The notes under the pieces: model-generated
What the model was told of the DNA's origin: nothing
Database searches by the model: none
What the model saw: only the letters and a program-made list of their open reading frames with translations
Shown: positions 35,947-48,103 of the stretch, one piece after another
Position numbering within the stretch: position 1 is the stretch's first letter
Layout: the number at the start of each line of letters is the position of its first letter
Translations under genes and position numbers: made by a program
Assembly: GCA_026122225.1 (NCBI GenBank)
Contig: JANEZZ010000307.1
Coordinates: forward strand, 806,001-870,000
Direction: 5' to 3'
Origin: Heloderma charlesbogerti
Taxonomy: Eukaryota; Chordata; Lepidosauria; Squamata; Helodermatidae
DNA: 64,000 nt

Positions 35947-36316
35947 TTAAGGGTGCAATCCTATGGCTGCTAGACAGTGGCTAGATGGCCATAGGATTGT
36001 TCGGTTTCTGGGAACCCCTCCCCTGCCACCTTGTAGGAGGTGCAGATCATCCCCAGGTTCTGGGCTTGGATGAGCAACATGGGTCCGGGCAAAAGGGGGA
36101 ATTCCCATGGGCAGGGAGGGGTGGGGAGTGCGGAAGTGCCGGTACGCTTCCTATGTGCCATCCAGCCACCCCACCCCGCTCTGATGTCCCATGGCTAGAC
36201 AGCTGAAATCGGCCATCTAGCTGTGAGTGCAGGGTGGCCAGAACGCGGAGGAGAAGATCCCCTCTGCACTCCACCTGCCCTGCATTGGATAGGCGGTTGC
36301 CTCTGAGATGCTTTGC
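35947..36316. mobile_element. Foldback MITE, family Q, right end rearranged
   Basis: Begins aagggtgcaatcctatggc (flanked by TTA on the left) and has ctagacagtggctagatgg and gctagacagctgaaatcgg. The right end aggcggttgcctctgagatg is followed by a copy of a Tc1 segment (agatgctttgccagacctttact, also at 34434) and its inverse, so the end has been altered. Confidence 0.65.
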
Positions 36317-36615
36317 CAGACCTTTACTGGCAAAGCATCTCAGTTAATCTTAATAAAGATTAACAGTACAACAAACAGCCCTAACTCAGAATCACAGCTA
36401 CTTGTATTCCTGCATCGATGCCAATTTCTGAAAATAGCAAAAAAAGAAGGTCCAGTCCTACAAAGCCTCTAAAATGCACGTACAGGGTTCCTGGTAAAGA
36501 GTAGTCCTATTTGCAGAAACCAAATACACATTGTACACTTATGAGCAGCAATACTTTGACTTTGTTGCCTGCTTTTTAAAGGTTGTGTTTTTCTGTATAG
36601 ATTAGCTGCATTTAG

Positions 36616-37638
<1,023 letters not shown>

Positions 37639-37718
37639 ATCTGGACCAGCTCACAGAAATTATGAAAATAACAGGCACACCAACTCAAGATTTTGTTCAG
37701 AAACTACAAAGCCAAGAT
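37639..37718 (+). CDS. MAPK12: MAPK12 coding exon 9 (residues 228-254)
   Basis: An 80 nt exon reading HLDQLTEIMKITGTPTQDFV and on to LQSQD, the alpha-G and MAPK-insert start. Acceptor caaccag, donor GAT|gtaagt, phase 0. A 182-bp-period tandem duplication begins about 40 nt downstream in the intron. Confidence 0.96.
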
Positions 37719-38600
37719 GTAAGTAGCTTCTGTTGCCCAATTTCTAAGAGCCAAATTACATATTCAGAATGCCATGTGGTACTGACCTTCCTGGGTTGTA
37801 CCAGTTCTAGTTGGAGAATGGCATACTTGAATGCCGTGTGTTATTGTTTTTGTTTTTTTAAAGACCTCCCTGAACATAGAAAAGTAGCAGGTCAAGGAAA
37901 TCTGGGCGAGAACCCTTCTTTCTATGTGCTTCCTGATGTACATACTCAGTATGCCATGTGGTACTGACTTTCTGGATTGTGCCAGTTCAGATTGGGGAAT
38001 GGCATACTTGAATGCCATGTGTTGTTTTTGTTTTTTTGTTTTTAAAAGACCTCCCTGAACATAGAAAAATAGCAGATCAAGGAAATCCAGATGAGAACCC
38101 TTCTTCCCGAAGTGCAAGCTTTCAACAGACAGCTTTTTGATACCTGGAAGTGTTCAAACAGGAAATACCCCCTTGATGCTTGAAGTGTGTAACCGTCCCA
38201 AGAGGACTACATGATACGATATTTCTAGAAATGTCATATGGTTCTAATTTCAACCAAGACCCTTTTCAAATAATTGCTATGTAACACTGTAATACATCCA
38301 GCGTTCTGAATCATGTGGAGTGCCCCCACGGATAGAAGAGGCTCTCCTCTTCTGACTGTTGCCCTCTGTGTGTACAGGGTGACAAGAGTGATGACAGAGG
38401 GGGGTGGGGCTGGAGCATTCCCCCTCCTCATGTGTTTCAACAACACTTTTCCAGGAACACCTGAATAGGACTTGAGTCAGAAGTGAATCTGAACTTAGTG
38501 AATACCTCTGAGAGTAAGACTTGGCAGACCAAAATAAAGAAATACATTAATTTTCCTTATTGTAAATACATTTTAATGTACTGTTTGGGTTTCTTTCAAG
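37719..38600 (+). other. MAPK12: MAPK12 intron 9
   Basis: A 0.88 kb intron, about 40% of which is a direct tandem duplication (37755-38108). Nothing else recognised. Confidence 0.8.
37755..38108. repeat. Two-copy direct tandem duplication, period about 182 bp
   Basis: gccatgtggtactgac occurs at 37771 and 37953; aatggcatacttgaatgcc, gacctccctgaacatagaaa and gagaacccttctt recur at the same spacing. The copies differ at scattered positions, so the event is not very recent. Confidence 0.92.
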
Positions 38601-38679
38601 GCAAAAAATTATATCAAAAGTCTTCCAAAAGTGCAGAAGAAAGACTTTGCTGCCGTTTTGAAGTATGCAAATCCTTTAG
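38601..38679 (+). CDS. MAPK12: MAPK12 coding exon 10 (residues 255-281, partial)
   Basis: A 79 nt exon reading AKNYIKSLPKVQKKDFAAVL then KYANPL, in the MAPK insert and alpha-H region. Acceptor tttcaag, donor TTAG|gtacgt, phase 1 end completed by CA of exon 11. Confidence 0.96.
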
Positions 38680-39116
38680 GTACGTAACTATGTATGGGAG
38701 TCACAAGTTATGAACCTGTGTTGTAGCATAGCAGTGAACAATTAGTGTGGCTGAAGTTTCTGCCCTTTTCTAACAAGCTTTTTCAAGATGCTTACTGTTC
38801 TCTGAACGTTAGGATACTTTTCTTCGTATTTTTTAAATCAAAAGTGATCTATCTATATCAGGATGGCCAGTTTTGAATGCATGTTTTTAAAAAAATTCCG
38901 CTTTATTAGTAAGAGGCAAAAATAAATATTTTCAAAATTTGTGTATGTTGAAGGAAAGATTCCATACTTTCATCTTGCACATCTCTTTGACTTTTGTATG
39001 CAATACCCCAGCCAGTAGCTACTCGGAGAAATTATGTGAGGCCACCTGTAGTAGATCAATAGGTATGCCTGGCACCAACCTTACTATCGTTTTGGTGCCA
39101 GTCCAGGACCTATTTG

Positions 39117-39203
39117 TTCACCTGGGCATTTATGCCTGGGCATTTATGCATTTTCACCTGGGCATTTCATTTATGCATTTTCACCTGGGCATTTATGCCT
39201 GGT
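39117..39203. repeat. Minisatellite, cacctgggcatttatgcctg-type unit
   Basis: Four to five imperfect units of ttcacctgggcattt(at)gc, read directly. Translates as spurious repeats. Confidence 0.85.
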
Positions 39204-39330
39204 TAGCTCTGCTGTGAATGCATTTGTTTAGCGGATATATGTAAAAGTTCTATCATTTGAAAGTATAATGCTGCTTTTACCTGCCCTGGAATATTTTTTT
39301 CGAAGGGCGGGATATAAATGGCAATAATAA

Positions 39331-40054
39331 TTAGTGCTGCGCCGAACCCCCACCTCCTCTTTTGCAATATCTTTGTTTCCCTGCAAAACAGGTAATTGTT
39401 TTTCTGCCTCTTTCATTGGGATGTTGAGAATTTCGGAGAAACATCTCAGGGTTCAGGGCTTTGGTGCTTACCTTGCTGTAAGGAGGTGGCTGAAGGGCGG
39501 GCTGCTCTTTCTTTTACCATTTGCCCCCAGTCTGCCCTTGCAGCTTCTCTGGTTGCCTGAGCTTCTTGGAAAGCCCCCTGGAGGATTCAGCCAGGACTTC
39601 CTCCCTTGGGGCCTCCCTGTGCTGCTGCTTGCTGAGGGCCTGAAAGCTGAGCGAGGCATTTTTGGTTTTGCTTTGTTGTTATTAAAAGTCCTTTTAACAA
39701 TAACAACAAGAATAGAAATTACAACAACTCCTCTCTCCACTTTCAGGCATTCAGCGGGCAGCTGCAGAGGAAAGACCCAAGGGAGAAAGTCCTGGCTAAG
39801 TCCTCTAGAAGGCTTTCCAGAAAGCTGAAGCAGCCAGAGAGGCTGCAAGGACAGAAGGGGGGGGGTAAAAGAAGGAGCACACACACCTCTCTCCCACCTT
39901 CTTACCGTAAGGTAAGCACCGAAGCCCTGCACCCTGAGAAATTTCTCCAAAATTCTCACCCCTTCTTTCAATTTTTGGGTGCAGTCTCCCCACCCCCCAC
40001 CCCACAACAAATGGTCGAAAATAAATAGGTCGAAAAATTCCGCTCAGTGCTAAT
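39331..40054. mobile_element. Large foldback element, hAT-like ends
   Basis: Termini TAGTGCTGcgccga and, inverted, gctCAGTGCTA, flanked by AATAAT-type sequence. Inner arms are long: gagaatttcggagaaacatc, tcagggttcagggctttggtg and ccttgctgtaaggaggtgg are matched by inverted copies at 39900-39960. Frames on both strands give similar peptides because of the palindrome; neither is a gene. Probably non-autonomous. Confidence 0.7.
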
Positions 40055-40473
40055 AATAATAAATAAATATCACATATTTTATTGTATGGCTATCTCTTGT
40101 CGGCCAGAAAGGCAAATGCCTGCTGTCTGTTCTTTCAGTAGCCCCTTTCCTACCCCTTCTTGATAGGCTCAGATTGGCCAATCGTATGCAGTTAATAAGT
40201 TAAGGTCTTCCTGCTAGGGGTACTTTACTGTAGAATCTAGCCACCTTTGAGCCATGTCTGAAGAATCAAACAGCCTCCAAAAATGCAAGAAGCATCCCCA
40301 ATCTTGATGATCTTCAGTTAGCAAAATATTTAAGCACATGCTTGATACTATTTCCTAAATCTGACTTCCTATTAAAAAATGAAAATCTTGATTTAAAATA
40401 TTTCTCCTTTTTTTTCTTTTTGCTGGATTGCATGCTTGTCCTTGAATGTACTTTCTCTCTTTCTTTGAGCCAG

Positions 40474-40647
40474 CAGTAAACCTCTTGGAAAAGATGCTGG
40501 TGTTAGATGCAGAGAAGAGAATAACTGCTGCAGAAGCTTTAGCACATCCTTACTTTGAGGCCATTCATGATTCTGAAGAGGAAAACGAAGCAGAGAAATA
40601 CGACGACACTTTTGACAACATGGATCTGCCCCTGGATGAATGGAAGT
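40474..40647 (+). CDS. MAPK12: MAPK12 coding exon 11 (residues 281-339, partial)
   Basis: Encodes the C-lobe helix [20 protein letters not shown], then [13 protein letters not shown] and the acidic patch DSEEE (313-317), which fits the common-docking region that binds MKKs and substrates, then [17 protein letters not shown]. Acceptor gagccag, donor AAGT|gtatgt, 174 nt, phase 1. Using the GT two bases earlier would break the frame into exon 12. Confidence 0.96.
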
Positions 40648-41281
40648 GTATGTTCAGTATTGTTGTGCTGAAGGACAATCTTCAGGCAAAGGACTAGTTT
40701 AGGACGCAATCCCATGCATGTTAGACAGAAGAAAGTCCTGTGGGATTGTCCAATTCAGTCCTGTCCCTTGACCTGGGGGGAGGAATCGCCATGCAGAGAT
40801 TCCCCTGTGCACTACATCCCCTCCTCATAGGAGATCGGAGATAACAAAGTCCTGCAACCCCATCCAAGGCCCTTCCCCTGTTGCTCGCACCCCATTAGGG
40901 ACATGGGCAGACAAGAAGGAGACATCCAACTTGGCCTGGACTTGCAGGAGCTGGCTCCTTTCTCCGTGCAGAGTGAGACATATGGAGAGGGAAGGAAATG
41001 GGTGGGGCGCCACCAATTGCATCATGGGAAGGAGAGGGGCTTCAAGACAGCTCACCCCTCCGACATCATCCAGCTTGCTGGGCTTGGTAATAACTAATAA
41101 TAGTAACTATAATTAGTTATAGTTAGATCATAGGCTTTCAAAATATAAACTATTGAGAGGTATTTTTCCTCAGATGGTTATCATTCATGATAACATTGTT
41201 AGAGGAATTCTGATGATAAGCATTGTTTTTCTTAATGTAAAAGGAATATGTTTCTGATGTTTTCATTTTTAACATTTCCAG
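40648..41281 (+). other. MAPK12: MAPK12 intron 11
   Basis: A 0.63 kb intron. It starts with half of the palindromic MITE seen at 6312 (40702-40750: acgcaatcccatgcatgtta then gacagaagaaagtcct). No other feature. Confidence 0.75.
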
Positions 41282-41352
41282 GTATCACATACAAAGAAGT
41301 GCTAAATTTTAAGCCTCCACAGTTACCTGAGTCAAAAGAAACAGCAGTGTAA
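41282..41352 (+). CDS. MAPK12: MAPK12 coding exon 12, C-terminal tail and stop
   Basis: Encodes residues 339-361 (CITYKEVLNFKPPQLPESKE, then TAV) and TAA. The last residues SKETAV fit a class I PDZ ligand (Thr at -2, Val at 0). In the family this tail binds scaffolds such as alpha1-syntrophin, PSD95 and DLG1; mammalian p38-gamma ends in Leu. Residue 339 is Cys, where I recall Arg in mammals; its codon spans the splice junction (T|GT). Acceptor tttccag. Confidence 0.96.
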
Positions 41353-41465
41353 CCACAAGGACCAATTTGCTCAGAAACCAAGTGAAGGAAGGAGAGTGTA
41401 AATTTTTTTAAAATATAATTTAATTGTACAAACTTTTTATAAATAAACTGGATGTAATCTGTTTA
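41353..41465 (+). terminator. MAPK12: Short MAPK12 3' UTR with polyadenylation signal
   Basis: AATAAA lies at 41442-41447, about 90 nt after the stop, followed by a T/G-rich stretch from about 41480. The cleavage site near 41460-41470 is inferred. A longer 3' UTR using a later signal cannot be excluded. Confidence 0.75.
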
Positions 41466-42199
41466 ATCTCCATTCTAAGGAATATTTGTCTTGAGTTTTA
41501 GCTTGGATGCCTTTAAAAATAGTTTATCATGATAGGTTGGATGTTTCGTCCTGCCCCACATTCATCATATCCTAGAGCTAGTATGTATCCCACCCACCCC
41601 CAAAAAACAAATCCCCAAGACCACACAGTTTATACTTTCTCTTTGTAGTCACAATTTATGATGGCAATGGGCTGGTTCACCGTGTATATTTTTCATCAAT
41701 GTGAAATATGTCCTGACCTTCTCTGACAGATGTCCATGTAAATGTCTGAACTTCTTTAGAAGGCACATAGTCGGCAGCCAATCCTGTCATAGCAGCAGCT
41801 AGAAAAATGGCCGCTGTGACCATGGAAACGAATGCCAGGGAGGATCAAGACAGCTTGCATATGAACAAAAAGTAAATTGTGTGAAGTGGCTTGAATTTCT
41901 TCAACCAGTGCTTCAAACTGAGATGACATGAAACATGCATTATATTGTCATTACCAAACAGCCTACTTAAACATTTAACTGGAGAGATTCACTTTGAAAA
42001 GGACAACTCAATGCACTTGATCCCTATGGAATGAATCAGTGGTCAGTTTGATTTACAAACAGTTATTTTGCTAAGTACAAGTAAAGAGAAGAAAATCAAG
42101 GAAATATCAAAATATTGCCTCTAGTGTTCTCCTTTTGAAATGAACAGGGGAAGAAATTTGCCAAAATATCTAGATATATGCACTTAAAATCCAAAGAGG

Positions 42200-42385
42200 T
42201 GACTTTTCCTGAGTCAGAACATCAACCCATCTAGCCCAGTACTGCCTGCTCTGACTGGCAGCTCTTTCAAGTCCTTAGTCTGAAATACTTCCCAACTCTG
42301 CTGCTTGAACTCCAATAACTGGTGATGCCACAGATTAAATCTGGGACTTTGTACATGCAAAAGATGTATTCTGCCACTACTTCTC
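42200..42385 (-). mobile_element. tRNA-derived SINE, minus strand
   Basis: Same family as 30595: ctgagtcagaacatcaaccc, atctagcccagtactgcctg, a weakened B box (taaatctgggact) and tgtacatgcaaaagatgtat then ctgccactac. Confidence 0.65.
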
Positions 42386-43224
42386 TCCCCAACACTTACT
42401 GGAAAATGGATTTTACCCAATTTCATTGCTTTCTTTTTGCATATTCCCTTTCTTCTTTGCTGTGAATCCATAATAAAACTCACAGAAAGAAAGCTAGCAT
42501 TCAAAAGGGGAGCTCCCACTAAAGCTAATCATGCCTCTTTTAAAAGGCTGAGACATGAAAAAAGGGTAATGAAAGACCTGGAGATTACAGAAATAATAAG
42601 CCCTTCTGGTGAAAATAATACTTTGTAAGATACAACTGCTGATTGGAGGAGGTAGTGCACTATTTTTTATTTGCCAATTTTACTGGTGCTCGGAAACTCG
42701 GGAATAAGAACCCAATTCATGTTTGCTTTTAAAGCAAAATGTAAATATGATTATATTGTACTATAAATGTATTATGAAAATGAACCCTTTTGCAATGCTT
42801 TTTTTTAGTCTATATCCAGTCCCAGCGATAATAGTTGATAGTACCACATTCTTATTTTATTCATTTTTTTCTAGTCGGCTAGCAATTAACTGAAACCCAA
42901 ATATAAACTATTCCATTCAAATCAAGTGACATAGCTAAAGGAGAAGTGAAAAACATCACATGACTTAAAAAAAAAAAAATTCAGCACTGGCAATTACCTT
43001 GTGGGAAAATGCCCCTGAATTTGCCCTTACTGTTCTAACCAAGCATAGAAATAGTCACCTCAAGAAGCTGCTCTCAATTCTTGTCTCGAGTGGAGGCTGC
43101 ATAAGGCACTGGAAGTCTCAGACAGGGGAACCTGGCAACAAGGCCGACCTTACTCTGCATCATTATAGTGATACACCAAAGGAAGGGAGTCCTCCACTGT
43201 GTTTAAGCACCACCAGTGATGTAG

Positions 43225-43450
43225 GCCAGAATTTTTTTTTTATTATTGCATTTATATCCCGCCCTTTTTTCCTCTTGCAAGGAACCCAAGGCGGCTTACA
43301 TTATCCTCCTCCTCTCCATTTTATCCTCACAACAACATCCCTGTGAGGTAGGTTGGGCTGAGAGTGTGACTGGCCCAAAGTCACCCAGTGAGCTTCCATG
43401 GCCAAGTGGGGACTAGAACCTGGATCTCCCAGCTCCCAGTCCAACACTCA
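43225..43450 (-). mobile_element. Sauria-type tRNA SINE, minus strand
   Basis: Read on the minus strand: gatccaggttctagtcccca (B box), actgggtgactttgggccag, acctacctcacagggatgtt, then gtaagccgccttgggttcct and the tail gggcgggatataaatgcaat. The A box end is missing. Confidence 0.75.
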
Positions 43451-45599
43451 GCGGCAATCAGGTGACACAAGGGGCCAGCAGGGTTTCATCTGGCTATAGA
43501 CCAGATGGGCCTGACTACTCCATCAGAAATTTTATTACTTAAGTCAAGACCAAGCTGCTCCCAGAAGATGCCTGCCCCTACACATGTGCAGAGCTTGCTT
43601 GGTCTAGGCTGTCAGCCCTGCAGAGACTCGGAGGAGGAGGCTGCTATCTTTTTATAGGTATGTTGAACCCAATTTGTCAAAAGCCTTTATAAGTCAAAAC
43701 CCATGTCTTTTGTGACTTGGGTGTCCAGAAGAGAAGTCCATGCAGTGGCATAATGTGCTTCCAGTGAATTTTATCCTTGGCATGGAGGTGAGCTCCCTTA
43801 CAGAAACAGCCAAGTCCATGTTAATAGCAAAGAGAACAGGTTTCTCTCTCAAAATGATTGTTACTCCTAATGATCTTTTTGATTGAGAGGTAATGTAAAG
43901 GATTTTGCCTAAAAGACCGATAAAGGATGGAACCATGACTTCTGTTTGCAAGGATCTCTCCACAGTTTTGCTATATATACACTGAGGAGGCTTGGAATAT
44001 GCTGGATCTAAGGCCACCAGACCCAAACTTTCCAGCAGCCTTCCATCAGCCCATATCCGATCTACTCATATATTTGACAAGTATTTCAAACCTGGTTTAT
44101 TCATTTTCTGCCAGAAAGTTTCCATAGAGCAATGGTGTATTTTTGGAAGCAAATATTGAGTGATGTAAGGTAGAGATGGGGTCCTTTCCTGAAGGACACT
44201 TCCATGCACATAAACATGCTGTTCATGTTGTCCTCCAATGCTGTTGCCAAGTAACTCCTCTGGTATATAAAAGGCTATGTGCTTTTATATAAGCACATAA
44301 AATGACATTTCCGCCTAGCAACCACTCCTAATCTCCATGCCTGGAAACTGGCCCCTTTCAGTAACAAAGCTAATGAACAGCAAAATTAATCTCTGGGCAT
44401 GATTTTGCCTAACCTGCAATAACTAATACAACTATTCCCTCTTGCCTTTGCTTCTTTGGGACTTCCTGTTCTCAGATCATTGCCAAATGCACCTTGAGGT
44501 CTCTTAAAATTAGACATTTTACGGCTCTCCTAGAAACTGTTGCAATGATCGATTTTTTCTTTTTCAATGCAATGTAAATTGTATCACAGACCTTTTCTGT
44601 GTTGATCACAGACCTTTTCTGTGTTGAACATGACACAAGAATCCACCATATCCAAGAAATCCAGATATCCAGCCAACAGGTGCAGATATAGATTTCAAAG
44701 GTTTTTCTTCACACTTTATTCTTAGTAAAGAATAACGGCCATTATTTTTACAAGTAGTGCCGCCTCTCAGATTTGAAAAGCATAGATCCTGATCACTGTC
44801 CTGGAATAGTTGAGTCAGTAATAATCTGCTCTAGAAATCATATTGTGCTGAAGTCTCTAGGCAGCATTGCCTATTAACTTGCCTGTATCTAGGAGCAACC
44901 ATTATGAAATAACGAAACTGCTTGGTTGATTGGATTGGTATGACTGAGGCACATCACTTTCTATGGCTGATGATGCTTAAGAGCTTGTAGCAACTGCTTC
45001 TGCTATCTCTATCCCAATAGATCAAGTCTGCTGGAAAATGTCAGGTGTTTTATCTAGTGATTACAGAAAGTAAGACTTCCCATCCTGTCTTCAGAAATGC
45101 AGTCAAGTATATAGCCATCATTAAAAGAATGTAAGTAGAAATACAAGCATCAGTAGAATACATTAATTATTTTACAGTCATTTATTAAGAGGAGGAGGAG
45201 ATTATGAGCCTGAGCGCACATTTATGAAAGCCAGTGGAAAGAACAAGCCTTGAAATTGCCTGGCCTTTTGCCTCAACTAGAATTGTCAGTGGTAAATGAG
45301 GTAATTTTATTTATTCAATGTATTTATAAACTGCCCTTCATCCACAAGGTATTCCAAGGCCATATATACAGCATTAAAAACAAACAAATCCAATATAAAA
45401 ACCATACAATTATACATTAAAATACATAAAAACATTTAATACAAAAATATTAAATGGCTTTGCTATAGATTTGCAGATATATAGAAGGAACTGGGAGAGA
45501 ACAAGAGGATGTACATAACAATTGTCAACAGGAGCTGGGTTTACAAAAGTAAAGCATTTTCAGAAGTAGTGTAAGTATGAAATGAAGATATAAGGTACG

Positions 45600-46245
45600 T
45601 CTAGACCTGAGGCAGGAAATCTGCATCCTGTGGCGTAATTTCACAGGGCCCTAACTTCATGCAACCCACAGATTTGTGGTGGGAGAGAGAGTGCTATTCA
45701 ATGCATGCAATTGCAAGGCTGATGTGGAAGTATCTCCCCAGGACCTTCCCCCATTGTTCTATATACAGTATATTTTTGTGTGCATTTTGGTAGGATTTTG
45801 AAGTGTCTTGGTTGTATCCTTCCATACCAGCCTACCTGCTGCCTGAAATCTGGCACAGAGGCCTTTCTGTGTCGTTTATCTTCGAGTGTGGCATGGCTGA
45901 CTGTGGCAAGAGAAAGGGCCTTTTCAGTAGCTGTACCCAAACTGTAGAACATTAAATTCAGTGGTCCCATAACATTCATATCCCACCCCCACCACCCACC
46001 TCTGTGGGTGTCTTCTGCTGGCTAGTAAAGACTTATTTAATCCAACAGGCTTTTGCCCTGCTGGACAGATAATGTTTTTATCAGAGGATGGCTGTTTTTA
46101 TCTGCTGTGCCTTGCTCTCCCATATTTTCTTTTATAGTGTTGATTCTTTTATGCTGCTACTATGATTTTAATTGTTGTAAGCTGACCTGAGTTGTGCATA
46201 AGCCTTAGAAGGGTGGGGTAGAAATCTTTATATAAATAAATAAAA
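45600..46245 (+). mobile_element. L2-clade LINE: ORF end and 3' tail
   Basis: The last codons read like AREFSVA-type RT ends (caagagaaagggccttttca, gtagctgtacccaaactgta). A typical 3' UTR follows (cttatttaatccaacaggct) and a tail, tataaataaataaaa, at 46230-46245. The frame is broken. Confidence 0.65.
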
Positions 46246-46374
46246 TGGGTTCAATCCAGACTTGGTCATACTTAGAGTAAACCCATTGAAATCAGTGGGA
46301 TTTGAGTTAACCATTGCTAATGTAAGCTAAATGTTACGCAAAACTAATTAGCTTTCTTTCACACTTCACAAAAC

Positions 46375-46550
46375 TGAAATAGGAGCAGTATCATTATAGG
46401 TTCGTTAGAACCAACCAAAAACCATGAGCCAGCTTTCAAGTTTCACAGATCTCTTCCTCGGACTCAATCTTAAAGAAAAAACAAGCGCGGGGGGGGGGGG
46501 GGATATAGCTCGTTAACAAAGCATTTCCTGAATTACTAAATGTAACAAAC
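46375..46550. repeat. Unclassified interspersed repeat
   Basis: gaaataggagcagtatcatt, ttcaagtttcacagatctct and aacaaagcatttcctgaatt match 47460-47560 plus 47999-48066 in the same order. At the latter place the repeat is interrupted by a family P element. It includes a G-run at 46491-46502. Confidence 0.65.
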
Positions 46551-46554
46551 AACA

Positions 46555-47347
46555 ATAGAAAAGAAAAAAGGTGTAAGAATAATTAAATTAAAACAAGATA
46601 ATGTCAGAGCCAAGGCACTACTTACATATCTCCAAGGGTTGCACATACCCAGTGGAAATTTCTACTTTTTTCTTTTAACCACCTCCCTCCACCCAATCCG
46701 GACAAACTACTCTGGATATTCCTCTAAATTTGAAAAGTGCTTTACCACATTGCATTGATGGGAGGGATGCTGTTTCAGAAACACAAGTCCAATGTTCCCT
46801 TAAGCAATGAGAACTAGCCACATGGTTTTTTGGATCCTGGCCAATGTGAGTAACCTGTCATTCCAAAAAAGAAGAACCTCTTTCCCACCCACTCCACTAA
46901 ACGCATATATTATATTGACTGGTCTGCCTGTGCTTTGTGGTGTCGGAAGTGAATGAAAAATGTCTATAGCTGCTTCACAAGTGCCTAAGCCAAAGAACAA
47001 CTGCTTTGGATGAAAGGAAACAAGAAATACATGCTGGCTATTTGTGGTCCATTGAGAAAGTCACCAAGGTCATCTTGTCTGCCCCCAGCACTTTCTTTGT
47101 CGTTTGTGGCTAGCTTTCTGATTACTGTGATAAGAAACAGCACATCAAGAGCTGACAATCATGTCTGGCCTCCAGCTAATATGAGCAAGAGCTCAATCCA
47201 TATGAAAGTAAAACTCCCCAGTGAACACTGACTTTACTCTGACAGGTCTACACAGTTCTCCCTTCAGCCCTAATCTGACATCTCTCCAACTCTCCATTTA
47301 CAGAAGGTGCCTTACAGAAAATAAGACTCCAGCTGTAATAGATAAGG
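46555..47347 (+). repeat. Inverted duplication, copy A
   Basis: Matches the reverse complement of 59005-59945 throughout. Shared words include atgaaaggaaacaagaaatac, ctatttgtggtccattgaga, gtcatcttgtctgcccccag and ttaattaaaacaag-type. Copy A has no SINE insert. Whether this is an old transposon family or a segmental inverted duplication is unclear. No convincing protein is encoded. Confidence 0.85.
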
Positions 47348-47554
47348 ATTTTTCGTTTTCAATTTTATTATAATCCCATATAAAGTACACATGGTATACA
47401 TTATTTCTCAATGCACCTCAAAAATACAGTCAACATGTAAAGAAGTATAGATGTTTCTCAAAATTCAAATAGGAACAGCATCGTTATAGCTTTATTGGGA
47501 CCAACAAAAATTACAAAACCATTTCAAGTTTCACAGAACTCTTCCTTGGACTTA

Positions 47555-47998
47555 GTCACCCGGTTCTCATGTAACAATAACCCATGGGCGGATTAACCCA
47601 TGGGTTGTCGGGGCCACACAGGAGCAAATAAGCATACCGCCTTGCAATTGCTTGTCACTTCCGCTTTGTTTCCAGTTTACAAAACAACCCAGAATGTCCC
47701 ATTCCTGGGTTACTTGATGCAACATCCAAACTTGGAACTCTGGGTTGCTGAGGTAGAAAGAACCCAGAGTTTTAACCCAGCAACAAACCATGGGTTAAAG
47801 CTCTGGTTTTTTTCTCCCTCAAAAGCCCAGAACACCAGGTTCGGACATCACAGCAAACAACCCAGGAATGGAATGTCCCTGGGTTGCTTTGTAAATCAGA
47901 AGTGGCAAGCAGTTGCTAGCCCGCGTGCTTGCTCTCTCCTATGTGGCCCCAACAACTAATGGGTTAAACAATGTGTTATTACATGTGAACCAAATCAA
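47555..47998. mobile_element. Palindromic foldback element, family P
   Basis: Left ccggttctcatgtaacaata then acccatgggcgg; right gggttaaacaatgtgttatt then acatgtgaacc. Inner inverted words are caacccagaatgtcccattc / gaatgtccctgggttg. It is inserted in the unclassified repeat of 47460-48066. Confidence 0.72.
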
Positions 47999-48103
47999 TG
48001 TTAAACAAAAATTACATGGGGCAGGGGGGGAATGTAGCTACTTATCAAAGCATTTCTGGAATCACTGGTGCCTCATCTATATCTTTGCCGCCACCTGATA
48101 GTC

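Larger units (their letters stand above)
38680..40473 (+). other. MAPK12: MAPK12 intron 10
   Basis: A 1.8 kb intron with a small minisatellite (39117-39203), a LINE-like tail (about 39280-39328) and a large foldback element (39331-40054). Nothing recognised in 38680-39110 or 40060-40470. Confidence 0.8.
41466..45599. other. Intergenic region downstream of MAPK12
   Basis: No exon recognised on either strand; in particular I find nothing like HDAC10, which follows MAPK12 in mammals. It contains SINEs at 42200-42385 and 43225-43450, a short tandem duplication at 44586-44628 (cacagaccttttctgtgttga twice), and a minus-strand LINE 3' end at 45304-45375. Confidence 0.65.

Noticed and set aside
39334..40010. 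Frames of 164 and 180 codons on opposite strands with similar peptides
   Set aside because: The similarity is explained by the palindromic foldback element, not by two genes.
46800..47231. Possible conserved gene, since similar peptides (MKGNKKY.LAICGPLRK) occur at 59185-59493
   Set aside because: Similarity covers non-coding flanks equally and frames break at different points, so it is a DNA repeat.
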